Origin: Rhodocyclaceae bacterium
Lineage (GTDB): Bacteria; Pseudomonadota; Gammaproteobacteria; Burkholderiales; Rhodocyclaceae
Direction: 5' to 3'
Assembly: GCA_016704145.1 (NCBI GenBank)
Contig: JADJAS010000007.1
Coordinates: 868,001 to 932,000, forward strand
DNA: 64,000 nucleotides
Position 1 is the first letter of the stretch. Each line of letters starts with the position of its first letter. The position numbers were made by a program, and so were the translations under genes. Positions 51,102 to 58,626 of the stretch are shown here, one piece after another. The notes beneath the pieces were generated by a model, which searched no databases, had not been told where the DNA came from, and worked only from the letters and a program-made list of their open reading frames with translations.

Positions 51102-52018
51102 TCGTCCGCCTGCTCGCCGTGGCGACCGCGCTGAGTCTCGCCGCGTGTGCCGGCCGACCGCCAACGCCCGTGGCCTCGTCGGTGCCGTCGGTTGGCAAGG
51201 CGACGCCCGCGGAAAAACCCGCGACGCCGGTCGCCAAGGGCGGCGGCTACTACCTCGACGATGGGCCCGGCGACAATCCGCCCGACAATCTCGACGTCAT
51301 TCCGGATGCGGTGCCACGCCAAGAACCCCTGCATCGATTCGCCAACCGGCCCTATTCGGTGCTCGGCCGCGATTACACCCCCTTGCGTGAAATCGGCGCC
51401 TACCGCGAACGCGGCATCGCTAGCTGGTACGGCCGCAAGTTCCACGGACAAAAAACCTCGAGCGGCGAACCCTACGACATGTACGGCATGACCGCCGCGC
51501 ACCCCACCCTGCCCATCCCCTCGTACGCGCGCGTGAGCAACCCGGCCAACGGCCGTTCGATCACCGTCCGCATCAACGACCGCGGCCCCTTCCACGCAGG
51601 CCGCATCATCGACCTTTCCTACACCGCCGCCTGGAAGCTGGGCTATATCGGCAATGGCAGCACCCTGGTCGACGTGGTCAGTCTGCGGCCGGGTCAGGGT
51701 GACCCGGCGCCGGTCGATGATCCCATCGCGCGGTTGATCCAGTCCGAGGCGACACCACCGCGGCCACTGCCCGAAGTCGTCGACCGCGGCGGCATCTATC
51801 TGCAACTCGGCGCCTTCGGCAACGCCGACAACGCGGAACGTCTGCGCGAACGGCTGGCGCGCGAACTCGGCGATCTCGGCGAGCGACTGCGCGTCAAGGC
51901 GGCCGGCGGCATGTTCCGGCTCCATCTCGGCCCTTGGGCAAGCGACGAGGAAGCGCATCGCGCGGTGGCTCGGCTGGCCGAACTGCTCGACTTTCGCCCG
52001 GTCGTGGTGAGGCATTGA
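51098..52018 (+). CDS. rlpA: RlpA lytic transglycosylase lipoprotein
   Basis: 306 residues. Lipoprotein signal (ATALSLAACAG), low-complexity linker, double-psi beta-barrel with RGIASWYGRKFHGQKTSSGEPYDMYGMTAAHPTLP and RINDRGPFHAGRIIDLSY, then a C-terminal SPOR domain (GIYLQLGAFGNADNAERLRERL) that binds denuded septal glycan. Cleaves naked glycan strands during division. ATG overlaps the rodA stop; the giant frame upstream is a shadow. Confidence 0.93.
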   Translation: MIVRLLAVATALSLAACAGRPPTPVASSVPSVGKATPAEKPATPVAKGGGYYLDDGPGDNPPDNLDVIPDAVPRQEPLHRFANRPYSVLGRDYTPLREIGAYRERGIASWYGRKFHGQKTSSGEPYDMYGMTAAHPTLPIPSYARVSNPANGRSITVRINDRGPFHAGRIIDLSYTAAWKLGYIGNGSTLVDVVSLRPGQGDPAPVDDPIARLIQSEATPPRPLPEVVDRGGIYLQLGAFGNADNAERLRERLARELGDLGERLRVKAAGGMFRLHLGPWASDEEAHRAVARLAELLDFRPVVVRH

Positions 52019-52024
52019 GCACCC

Positions 52025-52030
52025 TATAAT
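52025..52030 (+). promoter_or_regulatory. Possible -10 box of dacC
   Basis: Perfect TATAAT 27 nt before the dacC ATG in the 39-bp gap after rlpA. No good -35 hexamer at standard spacing, so activator help or a weak promoter is possible. Confidence 0.45.
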
Positions 52031-52057
52031 GCCCCTCCCACGCGCAATCCCGTCCCC

Positions 52058-53179
52058 ATGAAAATCCTGTTCCTGCTGCTGTCGCTGTTGGCGACCGTCT
52101 CGGCTCATGCCCAGTCCGTTCTGCCGCCCGCCCTGTCGGCGCGGGCCTGGCTGTTGATCGATCACGTTTCCGGCCAGTCGCTGGTCGAGCACGAAGCCGA
52201 CGCGCGCGTCGAGCCGGCGTCCTTGACCAAGCTGATGACGGCTTACCTGACCTTCGCCGCCCTCAAACAGGGCGCGCTCAAGTCCGACCAGGTCGTTACC
52301 GTGTCGGAACGGGCCTGGAAGGCGCCCGGCTCGCGCATGTTCATCGATCCGAAGCGGCCGGTCACCGTCGGCGAACTCATCCAGGGGATGATCATCCAGT
52401 CCGGCAACGATGCCTGCATCGCGCTGGCCGAGGCCATCGCCGGCTCCGAGGAAGCGTTCGCCCAGCGCATGAACCTCGAAGCGCGGCGGCTCGGTCTGAC
52501 CAATACCCGCTACGTCAATGCCACCGGTCTGCCCGATCCGCAGCACTACTCGACGGCGCGCGACCTTGCCAGGCTGGCCCAAGCGCTGATCCGCGATTTC
52601 CCCGAGCACTACACGACTTATTCGCGCAAGGACTACACCTTCAACCGCATCACGCAACCGAACCGCAACCGGCTGCTCTGGCTCGACCCGACGGTCGATG
52701 GCGTCAAGACCGGGTTCACCGAGAATGCCGGCTACTGCCTGATCGCATCCTCCAGGCGCGGCGCGCGGCGCCTGATCTCGGTCGTGCTCGGCACCGACTC
52801 GGACGGCATGCGCGCCCAGGAATCGCAGCGCCTGCTCAACCATGGCTTCCTCAATTTCGACGCGGTACGTCTATATGAGAAGAATCAGTCCGTCTCGCAA
52901 CTGAAAGTCTTCAAGGGCGCGCAAGGCGCGGTCAAGGTCGGCTTCGCCGAGGATTTCGTGCTATCGCTGCCCAAGGGCATGGCCGAGCGCCTGCAAGTGG
53001 AGCTGGGCAGCCGGCAGCCGCTGCTGGCGCCGGTGCAGCAGGGTCAGGTGATCGCCACGCTCAAACTGCTCGTCGAGGGCAAAGTTCTGGGCGAATACCC
53101 CGTCGTGGCCTTGGAAAACGTCCCCGTCGCCGGCATTTTCGGCCGCGCGTGGGATACCCTGATGCTCTGGTTCAAGTGA
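52058..53179 (+). CDS. dacC: D-alanyl-D-alanine carboxypeptidase (PBP5/6 type)
   Basis: 373 residues. Signal peptide (LLLSLLATVSAHA), catalytic EPASLTKLMTAYLTFAALK (SxxK), SGNDACIALAEAIAGSEEAF (SGN), VKTGFTENAGYCL (KTG) and a C-terminal domain ending in an amphipathic anchor (GIFGRAWDTLMLWFK). Trims pentapeptides. The stop overlaps the GTG of the aminotransferase, fitting a D-amino-acid link. Confidence 0.93.
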   Translation: MKILFLLLSLLATVSAHAQSVLPPALSARAWLLIDHVSGQSLVEHEADARVEPASLTKLMTAYLTFAALKQGALKSDQVVTVSERAWKAPGSRMFIDPKRPVTVGELIQGMIIQSGNDACIALAEAIAGSEEAFAQRMNLEARRLGLTNTRYVNATGLPDPQHYSTARDLARLAQALIRDFPEHYTTYSRKDYTFNRITQPNRNRLLWLDPTVDGVKTGFTENAGYCLIASSRRGARRLISVVLGTDSDGMRAQESQRLLNHGFLNFDAVRLYEKNQSVSQLKVFKGAQGAVKVGFAEDFVLSLPKGMAERLQVELGSRQPLLAPVQQGQVIATLKLLVEGKVLGEYPVVALENVPVAGIFGRAWDTLMLWFK

Positions 53180-54033
53180 GCGTCGTCTATCTGAACGGCG
53201 AGTTCCTGCCGCGGGACAAGGCCGTGGTCTCGGTCATGGACCGGGGGTTTCTGTTCGGCGACGGTGTTTACGAGGTCATCCCCGTCTACTCGCGCCGTCC
53301 TTTTCGCGCCGCCGAACATTTGCGTCGCCTGCGGGGCAGCTTCGACGGCATCCGCCTGGACGTTCCGTACACGAGCGAACAATGGCTCGCCCTGGTCGAG
53401 CGCATCATCGAACAGGCCGGGACGGACGACCAATCGGTGCTGATCCAGGTCACCCGCGGCCCGATGGCCGTACGCAACCATGCCTTCCCGAAGACGATCA
53501 CGCCGACGGTCTTCATCATGTCCGAGCCGCTGCACACGCCGCCCGCCGAGCAGCGCGAGCACGGTATCGCGGCAATCGCCGCGGCCGATTTCCGCTGGCT
53601 ACGCTGCGACCTCAAGGTGACCTCGCTGCTCGCCAACTGCTTGATGCGCCAGATGGCCATCGACGCCGGCTGCATGGAAACGCTGCTGTTCCGCGACGGC
53701 TATCTCAGCGAGGGCGCCGCTTCCAACATCTTCATGGTCAAGGATGGCGTGCTGCTGGCGCCGCCGAAGAACCACCTGATGCTGACGGGCATCACCTACG
53801 ATGTGGTGCTCGAACTCGCGGCGGCGCATGGCCTGCCGCACGAAGTGCGCGACATCCTGGACGAGGAAGTGCGTGCGGCCGACGAACTCTGGATGACCTC
53901 CTCGACCAAGGAAGTGCTGCCCATCGTTACGCTAGACGACAAGCCGATTGGCAAGGGAACGCCGGGGCCGGTTTTCCAGCGCATGTACGGCTGGTACCAG
54001 GACTTCAAGCGGACGGTGATGCGCGTTGGCTGA
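53176..54033 (+). CDS. dat: D-amino-acid aminotransferase
   Basis: 285-residue class IV PLP enzyme. YLNGEFLPRDKAVVSVMDRGFLFGDGVYEVIPVY, the PLP Lys region WLRCDLKVTSLLANCLMRQMA, and EGAASNIFMVKDGVLLAPP with GITYDVVLELA fit D-alanine aminotransferase better than IlvE. GTG 53176 overlaps the dacC stop. Could supply or recycle D-Ala/D-Glu for the wall. Typical neighbour of lipB in betaproteobacteria. Confidence 0.88.
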   Translation: MSVVYLNGEFLPRDKAVVSVMDRGFLFGDGVYEVIPVYSRRPFRAAEHLRRLRGSFDGIRLDVPYTSEQWLALVERIIEQAGTDDQSVLIQVTRGPMAVRNHAFPKTITPTVFIMSEPLHTPPAEQREHGIAAIAAADFRWLRCDLKVTSLLANCLMRQMAIDAGCMETLLFRDGYLSEGAASNIFMVKDGVLLAPPKNHLMLTGITYDVVLELAAAHGLPHEVRDILDEEVRAADELWMTSSTKEVLPIVTLDDKPIGKGTPGPVFQRMYGWYQDFKRTVMRVG

Positions 54034-54286
54034 CACGCTGATCGAGTTCCCCTGCGACTTCCCGATCAAGGTCATGGGTGCCAAACACGACGGCTTCGCC
54101 CAGACGATTGCCGGCGTCGTGCTGAAGCACGCGCCCGACTTCGACGCCGCGAAAATGGAAATGCGCCCGTCGAAAGCCGGCAACTACCTCTCGCTCACCT
54201 GCACCGTCCGCGCCGTCTCCAAAGCCCAGCTCGATGCCCTCTACCGGGAGCTGACGAGCCATCCTCTCGTCAAGATCGTCCTTTGA
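54026..54286 (+). CDS. YbeD/DUF493 family protein
   Basis: 86 residues: LIEFPCDFPIKVMGAKHDGFAQTIAGVVLKHAPDF, then PSKAGNYLSLTCTVRAVSKAQLDALYRELTSHPLVKIVL, an ACT-like ferredoxin fold. The only usable initiator is TTG at 54026, inside the dat 3' end. Commonly placed between dat/dacA and lipB; proposed link to lipoate is from context only. Confidence 0.9.
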   Translation: MADTLIEFPCDFPIKVMGAKHDGFAQTIAGVVLKHAPDFDAAKMEMRPSKAGNYLSLTCTVRAVSKAQLDALYRELTSHPLVKIVL

Positions 54287-54888
54287 GCGGACTGATCGTT
54301 CGGCGTCTCGCCACGGCTGACTTTGAGCCGACCTGGCGCGCCATGCAAACTCTCACGGCGCGGCGCACCGCGGACACGCCAGACGAAATCTGGCTCTGCG
54401 AACATCCGCCGGTCTTCACGCAGGGACTGGCCGGCAAGCCGGAACACCTGCTGCGCGACATCGGCATCCCGGTGGTCAAGATCGACCGCGGCGGCCAGAT
54501 CACCTACCACGGTCCCGGCCAGCTGGTCGCCTACCTCCTGCTCGACCTCAAGCGCCGCCAGCTCGGCGTCAAGGCGTTGGTGCATCGCATCGAGGCCGCC
54601 ATCATCGCACTGCTCGGCGAATACGGTATCGCCGCCGTGCGCCGTCCCGGCGCGCCCGGCGTCTATGTCGGTGAGGCCAAGATCGCCGCGCTCGGGCTGA
54701 AGATCAAGAACCACTGCTGCTACCACGGCCTCAGCCTCAACGTGGCCATGGACCTCGCGCCCTTCGCTGCCATCAATCCCTGCGGCTACGAGGGCCTGGC
54801 GGTGACGCAGCTCTCGGACCTGTGCGCAGAGAACAGCGTCGACCGGGTTGGCGATAGACTGGTCGCCCAACTGGAACGACAGCTATGA
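54283..54888 (+). CDS. lipB: Octanoyl-[ACP]:protein N-octanoyltransferase
   Basis: 201 residues. LCEHPPVFTQGLAGKPEHLL, KIDRGGQITYHGPGQLVAYLLLDLKR, GVYVGEAKIAALGLKIKNHCCYHGLSLNV and the active-site Cys in INPCGYEGLAVTQLSDL are intact. The TTG start overlaps the ybeD stop. A dispersed repeat covers RRLATADFEPTW near the N-terminus. Transfers octanoate to lipoyl domains before LipA acts. Confidence 0.94.
   Translation: MSGLIVRRLATADFEPTWRAMQTLTARRTADTPDEIWLCEHPPVFTQGLAGKPEHLLRDIGIPVVKIDRGGQITYHGPGQLVAYLLLDLKRRQLGVKALVHRIEAAIIALLGEYGIAAVRRPGAPGVYVGEAKIAALGLKIKNHCCYHGLSLNVAMDLAPFAAINPCGYEGLAVTQLSDLCAENSVDRVGDRLVAQLERQL
54302..54324 (-). repeat. Dispersed 23-bp repeat, at lipB 5' end
   Basis: 21 of 23 matches. 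Encodes RLATADFE from codon 7 of lipB, in a region aligned with the family's 'G..(D/A)YEPTW', so protein function and repeat coexist. Confidence 0.8.
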
Positions 54889-55817
54889 GCGAGAAGCAGA
54901 AGGGTGAGGCCAAGACCGCCCGCATCCCCATCAAGATCGTGCCGGCCGAGCGGCTGAAGAAGCCGGACTGGATCCGCGTCAAGGCCGGCAACTCCGCCGC
55001 GCGCTTCGGCGAGATCAAGCAGATCTTGCGCTCCCACCACTTGCACACGGTCTGCGAGGAAGCCACCTGCCCGAACATCGGCGAGTGCTTCGGCAAGGGC
55101 ACGGCCACCTTCATGATCCTCGGCGACCTGTGCACGCGCCGCTGCCCCTTCTGCGACGTCGGCCACGGCAAGCCGCTGCCGCCCGACCCGAACGAACCGC
55201 AACAGCTCGCCGAGACCATCGCGGCGATGAAGCTCAAGTACGTGGTGATCACCAGCGTCGACCGCGACGACCTCAAGGACGGCGGCGCCGGCCAGTTCGC
55301 CGCCTGCATCGCGCGGATTCGCGAACTGTCGCCGGCGACGAAAATCGAAGTGCTGGTGCCCGATTTCCGCGGCCGGTTCGAAGTCGCGCTGGAAGCCTTC
55401 GAGGGCCACCTGCCCGACGTGATGAACCACAACCTGGAAACCGTGCCGCGCCTCTACAAGCAGGCCCGGCCCGGCGCCGACTACGCGCATTCGCTGAAGC
55501 TGCTCAAGGACTTCAAGGCGCACCACCCCGAGGTGCCGACCAAGTCCGGCCTGATGGTCGGCCTGGGCGAAGAGGACGACGAGATTCTGCAAACCCTGCG
55601 CGACCTGCGCGCCCACGACGTCGAGATGCTCACCATCGGCCAGTACCTCGCCCCCTCCGGCCACCACCTGCCCGTGCTGCGCTACGTGCACCCCGACATC
55701 TTCGCCATGTACGCCCGCGAAGCCGAAGCGATGGGCTTCACCAACGCCGCCTGCGCACCACTGGTCCGCTCCAGCTACCACGCCGACCAGCAGGCCCACG
55801 GCGCAGGGGTCGCTTAG
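54885..55817 (+). CDS. lipA: Lipoyl synthase
   Basis: 310-residue radical SAM enzyme. Auxiliary cluster ligands in CEEATCPNIGECF, SAM cluster CTRRCPFCDVGHG, SSYHADQQA (final RSSYHA Ser). Inserts sulfur at C6 and C8 of octanoyl chains. ATG overlaps the lipB stop. One nucleotide after its stop begins a dispersed repeat. Confidence 0.97.
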   Translation: MSEKQKGEAKTARIPIKIVPAERLKKPDWIRVKAGNSAARFGEIKQILRSHHLHTVCEEATCPNIGECFGKGTATFMILGDLCTRRCPFCDVGHGKPLPPDPNEPQQLAETIAAMKLKYVVITSVDRDDLKDGGAGQFAACIARIRELSPATKIEVLVPDFRGRFEVALEAFEGHLPDVMNHNLETVPRLYKQARPGADYAHSLKLLKDFKAHHPEVPTKSGLMVGLGEEDDEILQTLRDLRAHDVEMLTIGQYLAPSGHHLPVLRYVHPDIFAMYAREAEAMGFTNAACAPLVRSSYHADQQAHGAGVA

Positions 55818-55818
55818 A

Positions 55819-55841
55819 AAAGTCAGCCGTGGTGGTACGCC
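55819..55841 (+). repeat. Dispersed 23-bp repeat after lipA stop
   Basis: 21 of 23 matches; two C to T changes turn one stem pair into G-T. Lies in the gap between lipA and the convergent HsdR relic. Confidence 0.87.
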
Positions 55842-55850
55842 ACCCACGCC

Positions 55851-56213
55851 TCACGGCAGAGTTGGCAACCCCAACTCCTCGAGAAATTCGTTGTGTTTGA
55901 CGACTTCGAAGTCGTTTTTGCACCAGTCCTTGATATTGACCAGGGTGTAGTTGAGCGGCGTGCCATCGTCGCGCTCGAAGCTGTTGATGCTGCGCAGGGT
56001 CAGGGCGGCGTTGTAAACGTCCGATGTGACTACGCCATCGAGCAGGCGCTGGAACTCGCTGTCGGTGAGCTTGACCCGGTTGAGCGCCTCGAACTTCTCA
56101 CGGAAATTGGCCTCCAGCGCGGCGCGGTCGCGGATGTCAGGGCGGTAGGTGTATTTGAGGTCACCCAGCTTGGCGATCAGGTCAAGCTCGATCTGGCTTT
56201 TCGTGGTGGTCAT
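55851..56213 (-). pseudogene. Type I restriction HsdR, N-terminal relic
   Basis: About 105 residues match the very start of HsdR: TTTKSQIELDLIAKLGDLKYTYRPDIRDRAALE, EKFEALNRVKLTDSEFQRLLD and GTPLNYTLVNIKDWCKNDFEVV. The family continues 'NQLRINTDNSHHRYDV' with nuclease and helicase domains of about 1000 residues. Here, after FEVV, 15 unrelated residues (KHNEFLEELGLPTLP) end in a stop. No hsdM or hsdS nearby. A truncated, non-functional remnant. The ATG at 56231 is an alternative start. Confidence 0.85.
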
Positions 56214-56363
56214 TTCACTGGCCCGAGACATGCTAATTGGAATCTTGTGGTCGGCGGAGTCTAGCAGTGCAAGGCGAAACCGGCCAACATTCGGGGGATG
56301 ACTATTTGCCTACGGTTTCCCGAACATATCCCCGTGTCTCCTGCCGATGAACCGCCCCATCGA

Positions 56364-56386
56364 AAAGTCAGCCGCGGCGACACGCC
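56364..56386 (+). repeat. Dispersed 23-bp repeat, intergenic
   Basis: 21 of 23 matches; loop GCGA. Lies 76 nt beyond the stop of the aldehyde dehydrogenase gene and on the far side of the HsdR relic. Confidence 0.86.
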
Positions 56387-56390
56387 ACCT

Positions 56391-56407
56391 GCGCGCCGCT
56401 GGCGCGC
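56391..56407. repeat. Perfect inverted repeat GCGCGCC/GGCGCGC
   Basis: 7-bp arms with a GCT spacer, 4 nt after the dispersed repeat. It could form a hairpin at the 3' end of the leftward aldehyde dehydrogenase transcript, but no U tract follows. Confidence 0.5.
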
Positions 56408-56461
56408 TCAAGCTACGACACCAACCGCAGGCGCATGGCGCCGGCGTGGCCTGAGGGGTGA

Positions 56462-57901
56462 CTAGCCCTTCATGAAGCGCTGGGTACCCGCACGGTATTT
56501 GTCGCCGTAGGGCGCCCGCATGCCGAACTTGGCGGCGAGGTCGACGCGCGCCTGGCGGTAGATCGGCTTGGCATGCGAGAACTGGCGAAAACCGTCGAGG
56601 CCGTGATAGACGCCCATCCCGCTCGGGCCGACGCCGCCGAACGGCAGGGTCTCGCAACCGGCATGGCTGGCGACATCGTTGATGGTCACGCCGCCGGAGG
56701 TGGTGCGCGCCAGCACCTCCTCCACTTCGCCGCCCTGGGCGGGTCCGAAGTAGTAGAGGGCCAGCGGCCGGTCATGGCGGTTGACGTAGTCGATTGCCTC
56801 GCCCACGTCGCGATAGGTCTTGAGCGGCAGCAGCGGCCCGAAGATCTCGTCGCGCATGATCAGCCGTTCGTCGTCGGGATTCACGAACAGGCGCGGCATC
56901 ATCTTGTGCTGCCCGGCCGGCTGGTCGGCAAACGATTCCCCGGCCGGGTTGATCTCGACGCAACGCACCCCCGCCGCCAGGGCATCCTGCACGATGCGGT
57001 TCAGGCGCGCGTAATGGCGCTCGTTCACGATCGACGTGTAGTCCGGATTTCCCGCAAGGACGGGAAACAGCTCGGCCGCCGCGCCTTGCAGCGCCTGGAT
57101 CATGGCTTCCAGCCGCTCTGCCGGCACCAGCAGGTAGTCGGGCGCGATGCAGATCTGGCCGGCGTTGGACAGCTTGAAGTCCATGATCTTGCGCGCGGCG
57201 TCTTCAAGGTCGGCCGCGCGGCTGATGATCACCGGCGACTTGCCGCCCAGTTCCAGCGTCACCGGCACCAGGTTCTTGGCGGCGGCGGCCATGACATGCC
57301 GCGCCACCGATCCGGCGCCGGTAAACACCAGATGATCGAACGGCAGTTCGGCGAAGGCCGCGCCCACTTCCATGCCGCCCGTGACAATCGCGATCTCGGT
57401 CGGCTCGAAGTAACGCGGGAGGATGCTTTCGAGTTGCGCGGACAAGCGCGGCGTGAACTCGGACGGCTTGATCATCGCCCGGTTGCCGGCCGCGATGATG
57501 CCGATCAGCGGGCCGAAGGCGAGATAGAGCGGAAAATTCCACGGCACGATGACGCCGACGGAGCCAAGCGGCTGATAGCGGATCGATGCCTTCGCGCCCA
57601 ACAGCGCAAACAGCCAAGGCAAGGGCCGTTTCTCGTCCTTCATCCAGCGTTCGATCTGCCGGCAGGTCTGGCGGATTTCAGCGATGGGCACCGCGATCTC
57701 GGTCAGGCGGGCATGATCGACGGAGCGATGGCCGAAGTCCCGCGAAAGGGCTGCCAGCAAGACCTCCTGATTCTCCCGCAGCATGGCCGCCACCCGCTGC
57801 AACCGGTCGATGCGGGTACTGGCGGTGACCCGCCCCTCGGCGAGGAAAGCCGCTTTCTGCGCTTCCAGCAACTGCCGCATGCGTTCCGAAGTCGTCATCA
57901 T
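56462..57901 (-). CDS. Coniferyl-aldehyde-dehydrogenase-like ALDH
   Basis: 479 residues. VGVIVPWNFPLYLAFGPLIGIIAAGNRAMIKPSEFTP, catalytic Glu in VPVTLELGGKSPVII, catalytic Cys in SNAGQICIAPDYLLV, and SGGVTINDVASHAGCETLPFGGVGPSGMGVYHG are typical of the CalB/fatty-aldehyde subgroup. Oxidises hydrophobic aldehydes. First ATG of a pair (57901/57898). Leftward operon with the TorD and alcohol dehydrogenase genes: alcohol to aldehyde to acid, feeding the acyl-CoA synthetase. Confidence 0.85.
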   Translation of the reverse strand: MMTTSERMRQLLEAQKAAFLAEGRVTASTRIDRLQRVAAMLRENQEVLLAALSRDFGHRSVDHARLTEIAVPIAEIRQTCRQIERWMKDEKRPLPWLFALLGAKASIRYQPLGSVGVIVPWNFPLYLAFGPLIGIIAAGNRAMIKPSEFTPRLSAQLESILPRYFEPTEIAIVTGGMEVGAAFAELPFDHLVFTGAGSVARHVMAAAAKNLVPVTLELGGKSPVIISRAADLEDAARKIMDFKLSNAGQICIAPDYLLVPAERLEAMIQALQGAAAELFPVLAGNPDYTSIVNERHYARLNRIVQDALAAGVRCVEINPAGESFADQPAGQHKMMPRLFVNPDDERLIMRDEIFGPLLPLKTYRDVGEAIDYVNRHDRPLALYYFGPAQGGEVEEVLARTTSGGVTINDVASHAGCETLPFGGVGPSGMGVYHGLDGFRQFSHAKPIYRQARVDLAAKFGMRAPYGDKYRAGTQRFMKG

Positions 57902-57912
57902 GTAACCCCGCG

Positions 57913-58626
57913 TCAAATTCCGCCGAATGGTATCGCAGCGGAAGGCTTGAGGTCCGCGGCGCCATGCAAGCCCTCCAGGCGCGCCTGCTCGCTCGTCAGC
58001 AGGCGCAGCAGCAATTGCGTCAGGAGCGTGAAAAAGGGCATCGCGTGCAGAGGTTCGAGGGCGCGCCACATCACCGGCAGCCAGCGCCCGGGATGGCGGG
58101 CGATGAAATCGCGCTGTGCGCGCTGGTAGTCGGCGACGGAGCGGCCGGCGGTCTCGAGTTGCTGCTCGCCGAAGGCGAGAAAATGCAGGAAGCCGAGTTC
58201 GGCGGTGAGATGATCGGGCAACTCCCGGTTGTCATCGGTCATCGCCAGCCCGAAGTGGTTGTAGTAACGGACCACTTCCTCCATCACCTTCATTTGCGGA
58301 CCGTGATGAACACCACCATTGAGCGAACAGGCCGTGCCCCGCACGCCGGCATCGAACAACCGGCTGTACTCGACGGCCAGCGGTTCCAGCATGGCGCCCG
58401 GGTCGTGTAGCGGAGCGAGATCCAGCCCGCCGAGCAGTCCGGCATCCACCGCCGAAGCAATCTGTTCGATCCGCCGTCGCAAGTCACCGCGGCGGATGCT
58501 CTCGATCAGGTCGTCGTCCGGATAGGCGAAGCATTCGGCCAGCAGCCCATAGAGGAAGCTGCTCGCCGCGACCGGTGAAGATATCGCGGCGACTGACCCG
58601 TTCGGGGCCGCCGGCGCCTCGCTCAA
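57913..58626 (-). CDS. TorD/DmsD-family molybdoenzyme chaperone
   Basis: 237 residues, all-helical. ASSFLYGLLAECFAYPDDDLIESIRRGDL, LAVEYSRLFDAGVRGTACSLNGGVHHGPQMKVMEEVVRYYNHFGL and DHLTAELGFLHFLAFGEQQ are TorD-family (EbdD/DdhD-like, including the E(Y)xxLF segment). Such chaperones fold DMSO-reductase-type enzymes such as ethylbenzene or steroid C25 dehydrogenase. No molybdoenzyme is in the window. Overlaps the alcohol dehydrogenase stop by 4 nt. Confidence 0.83.
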   Translation of the reverse strand: MSEAPAAPNGSVAAISSPVAASSFLYGLLAECFAYPDDDLIESIRRGDLRRRIEQIASAVDAGLLGGLDLAPLHDPGAMLEPLAVEYSRLFDAGVRGTACSLNGGVHHGPQMKVMEEVVRYYNHFGLAMTDDNRELPDHLTAELGFLHFLAFGEQQLETAGRSVADYQRAQRDFIARHPGRWLPVMWRALEPLHAMPFFTLLTQLLLRLLTSEQARLEGLHGAADLKPSAAIPFGGI

